From contig DHEJ01000004.1 of the NCBI GenBank assembly GCA_002399815.1, forward strand, positions 1 to 10,592: a DNA stretch of 10,592 nt, in the 5' to 3' direction. The notes under the pieces are model-generated. The model ran no database searches, was not told where the DNA came from, and saw only the letters and a list, made by a program, of their open reading frames with translations. Every line of letters starts with the position of its first letter. The stretch's first letter is position 1. Source of the stretch: Acholeplasmataceae bacterium UBA4853 (GTDB taxonomy: Bacteria; Bacillota_I; Bacilli_A; Acholeplasmatales; Acholeplasmataceae). Shown here in pieces: positions 1-5,826 of this stretch. Both the position numbers and the translations under genes were made by a program.

Positions 1-206
1 ATGACCTAACAAAAGCAACACTCTGTTTATCAATTACTGGGTTTGCTGAAAATAGAGCGCCTAATGAAGCCTTTATTGGTATTTATTATAGAAATGTATT
101 AAAGGTTTATCATATGATTTTTAAAGATTCAAATGACCGTATGAAGAATATTGATCTTTGTGTCAATAGAGCTAAAGATTTACTGAATGTGACCTTAAAA
201 ATTTAG
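1..206 (+). CDS. C-terminal end of a CinA-like (nicotinamide-nucleotide amidase type) protein, partial
   Basis: An open frame enters from the left edge (first full codon at base 3) and ends at TAG 204-206, giving about 67 residues. The segment SITGFAENRAPNEAFIGIYY, followed by a short strand, then F-K-D-S-N-D-R and a final helix rich in A, L and N, follows the plan of the CinA C-terminal domain (PncC type): S-[IV]-T-G-[IYF]-A, then a strand with G-x-[VI]-[YF], then F-x-x-x-R and a last helix. That family deamidates NMN to NaMN in pyridine-nucleotide salvage. The glycine-rich stretch that normally follows TG-x-A (GP-GG type) is replaced here by ENRAPNE, so activity is uncertain. Whether the whole protein has the N-terminal MoCF-like domain cannot be seen. 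No terminator follows, and the -35 of the next promoter begins at the base after the stop, so read-through into rpsF is possible. Family assignment is by motif memory only. Confidence 0.55.
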   Translation, partial: DLTKATLCLSITGFAENRAPNEAFIGIYYRNVLKVYHMIFKDSNDRMKNIDLCVNRAKDLLNVTLKI

Positions 207-235
207 TTGAATTTCATAAGGGTTCATGTTATAAT
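207..235 (+). promoter_or_regulatory. Promoter of the rpsF-ssb-rpsR operon
   Basis: The -35 is TTGAAT (207-212). A 17-base spacer leads to a perfect -10, TATAAT (230-235). The -10 also carries an upstream TG one base away (227-228), making it an extended -10. This is the best sigma-A type promoter in the window, as expected for ribosomal protein genes. The -35 directly abuts the stop codon of the preceding gene. The predicted start of transcription is near base 242. Confidence 0.85.
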
Positions 236-241
236 ACTAAG

Positions 242-301
242 GCATGTAAAATATGCAAAAATAGATCCTTGTCAGAAATGACCAAGTAGACCAAAAGGAG
301 G
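242..301 (+). promoter_or_regulatory. Structured 5' leader of rpsF with two hairpins and a strong RBS
   Basis: The leader is about 70 nt, against about 17-23 nt for gdpP, dps, typA and rpiB in this window. Hairpin 1 (242-256) pairs GCATGT with ATATGC (one G-U pair, loop AAA) and sits at the predicted 5' end of the transcript. Hairpin 2 (268-286) pairs CTTGTCA with TGACCAAG, with one bulged C and a GAAA (GNRA-type) loop. The RBS AAGGAGG (295-301) follows, 11 bases before the rpsF ATG. rpsF leaders in many bacteria carry an RNA element bound by the S6:S18 complex for feedback control. Hairpin 2 is the candidate here, but I do not see the CCG signature described for that element, so the autoregulatory role is only a possibility. 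Confidence 0.45.
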
Positions 302-312
302 AAGAAAACAGT

Positions 313-600
313 ATGAAAAAGTATGAACTTATGTATATTGTTAACCCTACGTTAGCTCCAGAAACATTAAAGAGCTTAATCCAAGATTTAAGTAATGTTG
401 TTACCAACAATGAAGGTACAATCTTAACTTTAAAAGAAATCGGATTAAAAGATTTAGCGTACGAAATTAACAAACACAGAAAAGGATACTACGTTTGGAT
501 GTTAGTTGAAACTACACCAGCTGGTATTGCAGAGTACAAACGTGTGATCGAAATTACTGAATCAGTGATCCGTCACATCGAAGTTAAAGAAGGAGAATAA
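313..600 (+). CDS. rpsF: Small ribosomal subunit protein bS6
   Basis: A 95-residue protein of normal S6 length. It opens with the family's MKKYELMYIVNP strand. It continues with the typical helix-strand order and the central LAYEINKHRKGYYVWM stretch (S6 consensus: LAYPI-K-x-GYYV), and ends with the helix leading to VIRHIEVK. S6 binds 16S rRNA in the platform of the 30S subunit as a heterodimer with S18, which is encoded two genes downstream. The ATG at 313 is preceded by AAGGAGG. It is first gene of the rpsF-ssb-rpsR operon, and its own 3' end (GAAGGAGAA) supplies the RBS of ssb, which starts two bases after the stop. The C-terminus is short and lacks the long acidic or polyglutamate tail of E. 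coli S6. Confidence 0.97.
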   Translation: MKKYELMYIVNPTLAPETLKSLIQDLSNVVTNNEGTILTLKEIGLKDLAYEINKHRKGYYVWMLVETTPAGIAEYKRVIEITESVIRHIEVKEGE

Positions 601-602
601 TT

Positions 603-1034
603 ATGATTAACAGAGTAGTTCTTGTAGGAAGAATTACAAAAGATGTTGATGCAAGAGCAACCCAAAACGGGGTTTCAGTTGTATCATTCACATTGGCTGT
701 AAATCGTAATTTCGCTTCATCTAACGGTGAAAAACAAGCTGATTTCATCAACGTTGTTGCATGGAGACAAACAGCTGATTTCATGAGAAATTACGTTAAA
801 AAAGGTGCTTTATTAGGCATTGAAGGTCGTATTCAAACTAGAAACTATGAAGATGCTACAGGTAAAACTGTGTATGTTACTGAAGTTTCTGCAGACTCTG
901 TGCAAATCTTAGAATCTAAGGATTCAGTTTCACAAAGAGGACAATACGAAGACAAATCTAGTCGCGAAGAACCACAAGATGATTTCTATGAAACATCTAA
1001 AAAACTGGTTGCTGATGACGACTTACCATTCTAG
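603..1034 (+). CDS. ssb: Single-stranded DNA-binding protein
   Basis: A 143-residue SSB. Residues 1 to about 104 form the OB fold, with the family start MINRVVLVGRITKDVDAR, the strand SFTLAVNRNF, the FINVVAWRQTADF core and the strand LLGIEGRIQTRNYED. Residues from about 108 to 135 are a short, polar, low-complexity linker. The last six residues, DDDLPF, are the canonical acidic tip through which SSB recruits replication, recombination and repair proteins. It acts as a tetramer coating single-stranded DNA at the fork, alongside the DnaB helicase encoded further downstream. The linker is short compared with the roughly 170-residue SSBs of Bacillus or E. coli. It lies between rpsF and rpsR, the usual Firmicutes order, and ends in TAG. 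Confidence 0.97.
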   Translation: MINRVVLVGRITKDVDARATQNGVSVVSFTLAVNRNFASSNGEKQADFINVVAWRQTADFMRNYVKKGALLGIEGRIQTRNYEDATGKTVYVTEVSADSVQILESKDSVSQRGQYEDKSSREEPQDDFYETSKKLVADDDLPF

Positions 1035-1047
1035 AAAGGATTAAATT

Positions 1048-1287
1048 ATGCAAGACAGACCAAAACGCGGTGGATTTAGAAAACGTAAAAAAGTATGTTT
1101 CTTTACTCAAAATAAATTCACTCATATCGACTTTAAAGATGTAGACTTACTTAAAAAGTTCATTACTGAACGTGGTAAGATTTTACCAAGACGTGTGACT
1201 GGTACAACCGCAAAATGGCAAAGACCTTTGGCAATTGCTATTAAGCGCGCTCGCCACATGGCTTTAATTCCATTTGTTAAAGAATAA
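1048..1287 (+). CDS. rpsR: Small ribosomal subunit protein bS18
   Basis: A 79-residue basic protein with the S18 signature throughout: the Arg/Lys-rich N-terminus, KKVCFFTQNKFTHIDFKDVD, LLKKFITERGKILPRRVTGT, and the closing helix LAIAIKRARHMALIPFV. S18 sits on the 30S platform next to S6. Thirteen bases separate it from ssb, and the RBS (AGAAAGGAT) overlaps the ssb TAG stop, which suggests coupled translation. It is the last gene of the operon: a strong hairpin terminator begins six bases after its TAA. Confidence 0.97.
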   Translation: MQDRPKRGGFRKRKKVCFFTQNKFTHIDFKDVDLLKKFITERGKILPRRVTGTTAKWQRPLAIAIKRARHMALIPFVKE

Positions 1288-1293
1288 AAATAG

Positions 1294-1324
1294 GTTATCC
1301 CCAAATTTTGGGGATAACTTTTTT
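1294..1324 (+). terminator. Rho-independent terminator of rpsF-ssb-rpsR
   Basis: A perfect 9-bp stem, GTTATCCCC (1294-1302) with GGGGATAAC (1310-1318), can be extended by two A-T pairs inside the AAATTTT loop. It is followed directly by six T (1319-1324). Confidence 0.93.
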
Positions 1325-1369
1325 ATAATTGGAGTCAAAGTTGTGATATAATTTCTAGTAAAGTGAGGT
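1323..1369 (+). promoter_or_regulatory. Extended -10 promoter and RBS of the gdpP-rplI-dnaB unit
   Basis: A perfect -10, TATAAT (1347-1352), has a TG one base upstream (1344-1345). No good -35 exists at 16-18 bases; TTATAA (1323-1328) is the nearest candidate and overlaps the T-tract of the preceding terminator. The predicted transcript start is near 1359, leaving a leader of about 18 nt. The RBS GAGGT (1365-1369) lies seven bases before a TTG and is what fixes that start codon. Confidence 0.75.
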
Positions 1370-1376
1370 ACACATA

Positions 1377-3836
1377 TTGAAAAGATTTATTATACTAATA
1401 ATTTCAATCATTTTATGGTTAGTGGCATATGTGTCTTTAGCTATTTTACTGTTTACAAACTTCTTTGATGCATATGAGTCTGCAAGCACGTATATTTTTT
1501 CTGCAGCAACCCTTTTAACAGCTATTTTAGTTATTTCAATTTTATTTATTGTTGTTTCCAATTATAAAGAATATATTAAGAATTTACAAAACCGTTTAGC
1601 AAGATGGAGTAAATTATCGCCTAGAGTTAACCAAGTTGGTGATGATGCGTTCCATGCATTGCCGATTGGTATTTTAGTACTTGATGAAGATCAAAAAGAA
1701 ATTAAATGGGTGAATCAATACGCAAAAGTTATTTTTGAAGGCCGACTAGTAGACCGTGCGCTTATTGAGGTTGCACCTAGTCTTGCCGATTTTGTTTTAA
1801 GTAATGACAAAACGCCGATTACGATTGCAGTTAAGGAAGAACGTTATGAGGTTGTTTATAAATCAGAGTTTCAAGTTATTTATTTATTTAATGTGACTCA
1901 AAGAGAAAAGGTAAAAATAGATTTTATTAAAAATTTACCAGCAATTGGGATTATTAACTTAGATAACTTTGAAGATAATATTTCTAATTTTGATATTTCA
2001 GAACAATCTTCAATTAAAGGTGAATACTTATCAACCATTGCAGACTGGGTTGAAGAATTTCATGGATATTTAAAACCATACGGTGATAACCGAATGATCA
2101 TGCTTGTTAAGCGTAAGAAGCTTGAAGATATGATGGCAACCAAGTTTGAAATTCTTGAAAAGATTAGAGATATTTCTGCTAAGTATAATATCAGAGTGAC
2201 AATTTCAGTCGGGATTGCATCTTGGGATTTAGAATATGATGAATTATCAGATTACGCTCAAAACGCTATTGAACTTGCTGAAAAACGTGGTGGTGACCAG
2301 GTTGTTGTAAATATTCAAAATCAAAAGATTGCATATTTTGGTGCAAAACTTGAATCTTCTACGAAATCCTCAAGAGTTAATGCGAGACAAGCATCTCAAA
2401 CGATTAAGGATTTACTAGATAAAGCAGATTTAGTGTTAATCATGGGTCATGACCAAACCGATTTAGATTCCTTTGGTTCAATGATTGCCGCATTAAAAAT
2501 GGCGCTTACTAGTCCAGATGCCGCCGGTTATTTGGTAGTTGATGAACAAAAGCTAGATCCAACGACATTGTATGTTTATAATATCTTAAAACAAAACAAT
2601 CACCCAGTTTTAAAACATATTATTACAACTGAAGTTGCTTTAAATAAAGCAACTAAAGACACACTACTATTGATTTTAGACACTCAAAACCCAGATATCG
2701 TTCATAGTAAGGAATTACTATCAGTAAACTTAAAAACAGCCGTTATTGACCACCACCGTGGTAATGAGGCATCTATTGATGGGACATTTTCATATATTGA
2801 TCCAGGTGCATCATCGACCATTGAGCTCATTATGGAAATTATTAATTTCTTTGCTCGTGATATTCTTGTAGATCCACTTGAGGCTACCATCATGTATGGT
2901 GGATTAGTAGTTGATACCAACACCTTTACCTATAGAACTAATGCTAGAACATTTGAGGTTGCATCTAAGTTAAAAGATTATGGTGCCGATACGATCATGG
3001 TTAGAACCTGGATGCGTAATGATTTAAGTACAACCATTGAACAAAATGCGTTATTATCAAATGTTGAAGTATTTTTAGATAGGTTTGCTATTGTTAAATC
3101 AGATCAAATACACAATGATAGAGCATTTATTGCTCAGGTATCTCAAGCATTATTGGATATTAGAGATATTGATGCAGCATTTACCATTGTTTATTTAGAT
3201 AAAGATCTTGTAGGTATTAGTGCTAGAAGCTTTGGTGCAATCAATGTTCAAATTATGATGGAACAAATGGGTGGTGGTGGACACTTAAATAGTGCTGCTA
3301 CTCAGATTAAAGATGTTACAATAGATGATGCTTATGCACAGTTAAAACATATTTTACAGTTGGAATACGGAGGAAACAACGAACCTATGAAAGTAATATT
3401 ATTAGATGATGTTAAAGGTAAGGGTAAAAAGGATCAAACCATTGAAGTGGCGGGTGGTTATGCAAACTACTTAATTGGTGCAAATCTTGCAATTCCTGCA
3501 ACTGAAGAAAACATTAAGAAATTAGCAGAACAAAAAGAATTATTAAGAATCCAAGAAGAAAAGTATATCTTGTTAATGAAGAAATTAGCAAATGAAATTG
3601 AAGGAAAGAGTATTACATTATCCATTCAAGTGGGTCAAGATGGTAAACGATTTGGTTCCATTACGACTAAACAAATTGTTGAAGAGTTTGAAAAGAAACA
3701 TGGTATTTCAATTGATAAGAAAAAACTAGAATTAGCAACAGATATCTCATCTGCTGGTATATATCCTGTGATTGTAGGTTTAGACAAAGGGGTTAAAGCG
3801 ACCTTCGAAGTCAATATTATTGAAAGAAGAGATTAA
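1377..3836 (+). CDS. gdpP: GdpP-type c-di-AMP phosphodiesterase fused in frame to ribosomal protein L9
   Basis: One 819-residue frame holds two proteins. Residues 1 to about 660 are GdpP (YybT). Two membrane helices lie at about 3-28 and 40-62. A PAS-like domain follows at about 85-155, then a degenerate GGDEF domain at about 170-310 with RGGDQ near its end. The DHH domain has MGHDQTDLD at 356-364, DHH at 458-460 and VDTN at 512-515, and the DHHA1 domain has GGGGH at 632-636. All metal-binding motifs are present, so hydrolysis of c-di-AMP to pApA is expected, with the catalytic part in the cytoplasm. Residues 671-819 are a complete L9. In Bacillus gdpP and rplI are adjacent but separate genes. 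Here no stop lies between them, and a linker of roughly ten residues joins them. The TTG start is chosen because GAGGT lies seven bases upstream and the first membrane helix starts at once. dnaB follows after two bases. Confidence 0.93.
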   Translation: MKRFIILIISIILWLVAYVSLAILLFTNFFDAYESASTYIFSAATLLTAILVISILFIVVSNYKEYIKNLQNRLARWSKLSPRVNQVGDDAFHALPIGILVLDEDQKEIKWVNQYAKVIFEGRLVDRALIEVAPSLADFVLSNDKTPITIAVKEERYEVVYKSEFQVIYLFNVTQREKVKIDFIKNLPAIGIINLDNFEDNISNFDISEQSSIKGEYLSTIADWVEEFHGYLKPYGDNRMIMLVKRKKLEDMMATKFEILEKIRDISAKYNIRVTISVGIASWDLEYDELSDYAQNAIELAEKRGGDQVVVNIQNQKIAYFGAKLESSTKSSRVNARQASQTIKDLLDKADLVLIMGHDQTDLDSFGSMIAALKMALTSPDAAGYLVVDEQKLDPTTLYVYNILKQNNHPVLKHIITTEVALNKATKDTLLLILDTQNPDIVHSKELLSVNLKTAVIDHHRGNEASIDGTFSYIDPGASSTIELIMEIINFFARDILVDPLEATIMYGGLVVDTNTFTYRTNARTFEVASKLKDYGADTIMVRTWMRNDLSTTIEQNALLSNVEVFLDRFAIVKSDQIHNDRAFIAQVSQALLDIRDIDAAFTIVYLDKDLVGISARSFGAINVQIMMEQMGGGGHLNSAATQIKDVTIDDAYAQLKHILQLEYGGNNEPMKVILLDDVKGKGKKDQTIEVAGGYANYLIGANLAIPATEENIKKLAEQKELLRIQEEKYILLMKKLANEIEGKSITLSIQVGQDGKRFGSITTKQIVEEFEKKHGISIDKKKLELATDISSAGIYPVIVGLDKGVKATFEVNIIERRD
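3369..3373 (+). promoter_or_regulatory. Internal ribosome binding site for free L9
   Basis: GGAGG lies inside the fused reading frame, 13 bases before the in-frame ATG at 3387, which is the natural first codon of L9. The spacing is longer than the 6-11 bases seen elsewhere in this window, so initiation may be modest. That a full core site sits exactly at the old gene boundary suggests it is still used, or was used recently. Confidence 0.55.
3387..3836 (+). CDS. rplI: Large ribosomal subunit protein bL9, from an internal start within the gdpP frame
   Basis: Residues 671-819 of the fused frame are a full-length, 149-residue L9. The N-terminal rRNA-binding domain starts MKVILLDDVKGKGKKDQTIE and continues with VAGGYANYLIGANLAIPAT. 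A long connecting helix follows (about residues 42-75 of L9, rich in E and K), then the C-terminal domain with the strand GKRFGSITTKQI and the final VIVGLDKGVKATFEVNII. L9 binds domain V of 23S rRNA near the L1 stalk and helps hold the reading frame. The ATG at 3387 has GGAGG 13 bases upstream, so a separate L9 can plausibly be made as well as the fusion. That L9 is encoded here is near certain; that translation restarts here is inference. A free form seems likely because L9 binds rRNA through its N-terminal domain, which in the fusion is attached to a membrane protein. Confidence 0.7.
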   Translation: MKVILLDDVKGKGKKDQTIEVAGGYANYLIGANLAIPATEENIKKLAEQKELLRIQEEKYILLMKKLANEIEGKSITLSIQVGQDGKRFGSITTKQIVEEFEKKHGISIDKKKLELATDISSAGIYPVIVGLDKGVKATFEVNIIERRD

Positions 3837-3838
3837 TC

Positions 3839-5188
3839 ATGTCCAGTAGAATTCCAAATGCCGTTGATGCTGAAAAATCCGTTTTAGGTGCTATATTTTT
3901 AGACAATCATACTGCACCAAATATCTTTGATGAAATTAAAGAAGACGACTTTTTCTTAGTTCAACATACATATATTTATCAAGCAATGAAGGATTTATAT
4001 AACAGTCGTAAAGACATTGACTTTACCTCTGTTAAAACAACACTTGAACATAAATCACAGTTAGAAACTGTTGGAGGGTTAAGTTATTTACTTGAACTGT
4101 CTGATTTTACAGTTTCACTTGAACATATCGAAACATATATTGAAATTGTTAAAGATTTCAGTTTAAAAAGAGATGTGATTAAAGTAACTCAAGAGCTTGC
4201 AACAAGTGGACTCACAACAGATATTGAATCCAGTGCTTATTTGGATAAAGTAGAATCAGCAATTCTATCTTTATCTCAAAGAAGAAAAGTTGGGGCATTT
4301 AAACCATTACCTGAAATTGTTAAAGGTGTTTCTGAGAAGTTAAGATTCTTAAATACGCATAAAGGTGATGTAACAGGTTTAAAAACAGGATTTACAACAC
4401 TAGATGAATATACGAATGGACTACAACCAGAGGAATTAATTATTCTAGCAGCAAGACCAGCTGTTGGTAAATCAGCGTTTGCTATGAACATCGCATTAAA
4501 TGCTGCAACCCATAATAAAAATGGGAAAGCAGGTGTTGCGATTTTCTCACTGGAAATGAGTAATGAACAATTAGTTACTCGTATGATTTCTAGTATGTCT
4601 AATATTGAAAACTCTAAATTAAGAACTGGTAAATTAACGCCACAAGAATGGCGTCAATATGAAACATTTACTGAGCTACTAAATGAATACAATATTTATT
4701 TTGATGATTCGGCATCCTCTAATATTTCCGATATTAGAGCGAAATGTAGAAGACTGGCACAAGAAAAGAAACTTGATTTAGTGGTTATTGACTATCTTCA
4801 ATTAATTCGTGCAGATGAATCAAAAAATGCGAACAGACAAGAAGAAGTATCTAGAATTTCTAGAGCTTTAAAACAAATGGCTAAAGAATTAAAAGTTCCT
4901 GTATTAGCATTATCACAGTTATCTCGTGATGTTGAAAAAAGTGCTGATAAGAAACCAACCTTAGCTCATTTACGTGAGTCTGGTTCGATCGAACAAGATG
5001 CCGATATTGTTATGTTTATTCATAGAGATGAATATTTCAATGTGAAAAAGGATCAAGAACAATCAGGTGATACTGAAATATTGGTTCGTAAAAACCGTCA
5101 AGGTCGTGTCGGAGATATTAAATTTATCTTTGCACCACAATACTCAAGATTCTCTGAACAATCTAAGGTTGACGATCAATCTAACTAA
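3839..5188 (+). CDS. dnaB: Replicative DNA helicase
   Basis: A 449-residue DnaB-family helicase (DnaC in Bacillus naming) of normal length. The N-terminal helical domain (about 1-105) starts with the family's P-x-x-x-x-AE-x-SVLGAIFLD pattern. A linker helix leads to the RecA-like ATPase domain from about 175. Walker A is ARPAVGKS (205-212), where most relatives have ARPGMGKT. The segment IFSLEMS follows. Walker B is VVIDYLQL (315-322), followed by SRISRALKQMAKEL, the LSQLSRDVE motif and LRESGSIEQDAD, then the arginine-finger region with VRKNRQGRVG. It unwinds DNA as a hexamer at the replication fork. It starts two bases after the gdpP-rplI stop; the site upstream (AAGAGA) is weak, so it probably depends on translational coupling. 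A terminator follows the TAA. Confidence 0.96.
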   Translation: MSSRIPNAVDAEKSVLGAIFLDNHTAPNIFDEIKEDDFFLVQHTYIYQAMKDLYNSRKDIDFTSVKTTLEHKSQLETVGGLSYLLELSDFTVSLEHIETYIEIVKDFSLKRDVIKVTQELATSGLTTDIESSAYLDKVESAILSLSQRRKVGAFKPLPEIVKGVSEKLRFLNTHKGDVTGLKTGFTTLDEYTNGLQPEELIILAARPAVGKSAFAMNIALNAATHNKNGKAGVAIFSLEMSNEQLVTRMISSMSNIENSKLRTGKLTPQEWRQYETFTELLNEYNIYFDDSASSNISDIRAKCRRLAQEKKLDLVVIDYLQLIRADESKNANRQEEVSRISRALKQMAKELKVPVLALSQLSRDVEKSADKKPTLAHLRESGSIEQDADIVMFIHRDEYFNVKKDQEQSGDTEILVRKNRQGRVGDIKFIFAPQYSRFSEQSKVDDQSN

Positions 5189-5197
5189 GTTTAAATA

Positions 5198-5246
5198 AAA
5201 ACCTCAAAGACAATTTTAAAATAAGGTCCTTGAGGTTTTCCTTTTT
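5198..5246. terminator. Bidirectional terminator between convergent dnaB and dps
   Basis: AAAACCTCAA (5198-5207) pairs with TTGAGGTTTT (5230-5239). After one mismatch, GAC (5209-5211) pairs with GTC (5226-5228). On the plus strand T-rich sequence follows (5236-5246, ending in five T), serving dnaB. Read on the minus strand, the stem is followed by TTTTATTTA, so it can also end the dps transcript. Confidence 0.85.
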
Positions 5247-5282
5247 AAGATAAAAAGTATATGTATTTTTAGTGGTTAGGTT

Positions 5283-5717
5283 TTACTTATTAAATGCTTG
5301 AAACATCCATAAATGCTTTTCAAATGAACTAACTGTTGTAATAAGTAGATCAGATGTTTGATCATCACCTAGTTCATTAGAAATCAGGATTAATGCTTTA
5401 AGTTCTTGAATTAATTGCGTTAAATCACTCATTAATTCATGGATCATATCATCAGTTTTTACGGCAACAGATTCTTTTAAGGTTGTATGTTTTAAATACA
5501 TAGCAATACTAGAATCTGGTTTTGAACCGATGATGATTAATCTTTCAGCAAATTGATCGTATAATTCATTGATCTCTTCGTATAAAGATTCAAATTTTGC
5601 ATGTAGGGTAAAGAAATCTTTACCTGCTACAAACCAGTGAAAATGATGCAACTTCGTGTATAAAACATGAAAGTTTGCAACTTGTGTGTTTAAACCCATA
5701 TATAGATTTTTGATCAT
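5283..5717 (-). CDS. dps: Dps-family ferritin-like DNA-protection / iron-storage protein
   Basis: A 144-residue Dps. The core reads FHVLYTKLHHFHWFVAGKDF, then a LHAKFESLYEEINELYDQFAERL segment, the family signature. Ferroxidase ligands appear as H27, H39, D54 and E58, with the same 12-15-4 spacing as His31, His43, Asp58 and Glu62 of Listeria Dps, so ferrous iron oxidation by H2O2 at the dimer interface is expected. Such proteins form 12-subunit shells that store iron; DNA binding varies, and no basic N-terminal tail is seen here. The start at 5717 is chosen because GGAGGT lies six bases upstream (5729-5724, minus strand). The frame is open 33 codons further, but that stretch covers the promoter. 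It is the only minus-strand gene, lying between two housekeeping blocks. Confidence 0.93.
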   Translation of the reverse strand: MIKNLYMGLNTQVANFHVLYTKLHHFHWFVAGKDFFTLHAKFESLYEEINELYDQFAERLIIIGSKPDSSIAMYLKHTTLKESVAVKTDDMIHELMSDLTQLIQELKALILISNELGDDQTSDLLITTVSSFEKHLWMFQAFNK

Positions 5718-5723
5718 TTTAGT

Positions 5724-5772
5724 ACCTCCATCTACATATTTAAGTATACCAAAAATTCGGCTTTTATGGTAA
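5724..5772 (-). promoter_or_regulatory. Promoter and RBS of dps
   Basis: Read on the minus strand, TATACT (5748-5743) has TG one base upstream (5751-5750), an extended -10. The -35 is weak: TTACCA (5772-5767) at 18 bases. The transcript should start near 5736, giving a leader of about 19 nt with the RBS GGAGGT (5729-5724). A weak -35 below an upstream palindrome array (5787-5826) would fit an activated promoter. Confidence 0.65.
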
Positions 5773-5786
5773 AATTGTCGTTGTTT

Positions 5787-5826
5787 CGTCATAAAGGTGA
5801 CGATTGTGATCGTCATTCAGGTGACG
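5787..5826. promoter_or_regulatory. Tandem palindromic operator-like array between dps and prfA
   Basis: CGTCATAAAGGTGACG (5787-5802) and CGTCATTCAGGTGACG (5811-5826) are near-identical 16-bp direct repeats, 24 bp apart. Each is a palindrome of the form CGTCA-N6-TGACG. The spacer between them completes a third perfect palindrome, TGACGAT-TGTG-ATCGTCA (5798-5815). There are thus four alternating half-sites starting at 5787, 5798, 5811 and 5822, about one helical turn apart. The array sits about 50-90 bp upstream of the predicted dps transcript start, and also upstream of prfA. It looks like a cooperative binding site for a dimeric regulator. It does not match the PerR, CIRCE or CtsR consensus as I know them, and I cannot name the protein. 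Confidence 0.6.

Noticed and set aside
584..784. Minus-strand open frames such as this one inside rpsF/ssb, and others at 237-473, 1122-1304, 1355-1561, 2702-2923, 4276-4491, 6196-6429, 8795-8977 and 9273-9461
   Set aside because: They lie opposite strong coding genes, have no RBS that I could see, no family resemblance and no independent promoter. They are shadows.
3270..3281. GGTGGTGGTGG run as a possible short tandem repeat
   Set aside because: It encodes the conserved GGGGH motif of the DHHA1 domain; protein constraint explains it.
3839..5188. Walker A of DnaB reads ARPAVGKS rather than ARPGMGKT, considered as a sign of inactivation
   Set aside because: The G-K-S core and every other helicase motif are intact, so this is ordinary family variation.
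5718..5816. A 33-codon N-terminal extension of the dps frame on the minus strand, starting at 5816
   Set aside because: It has no RBS, it runs across the extended -10 and the palindrome array, and its residues do not resemble a Dps N-terminus. The start at 5717 has GGAGGT six bases upstream.
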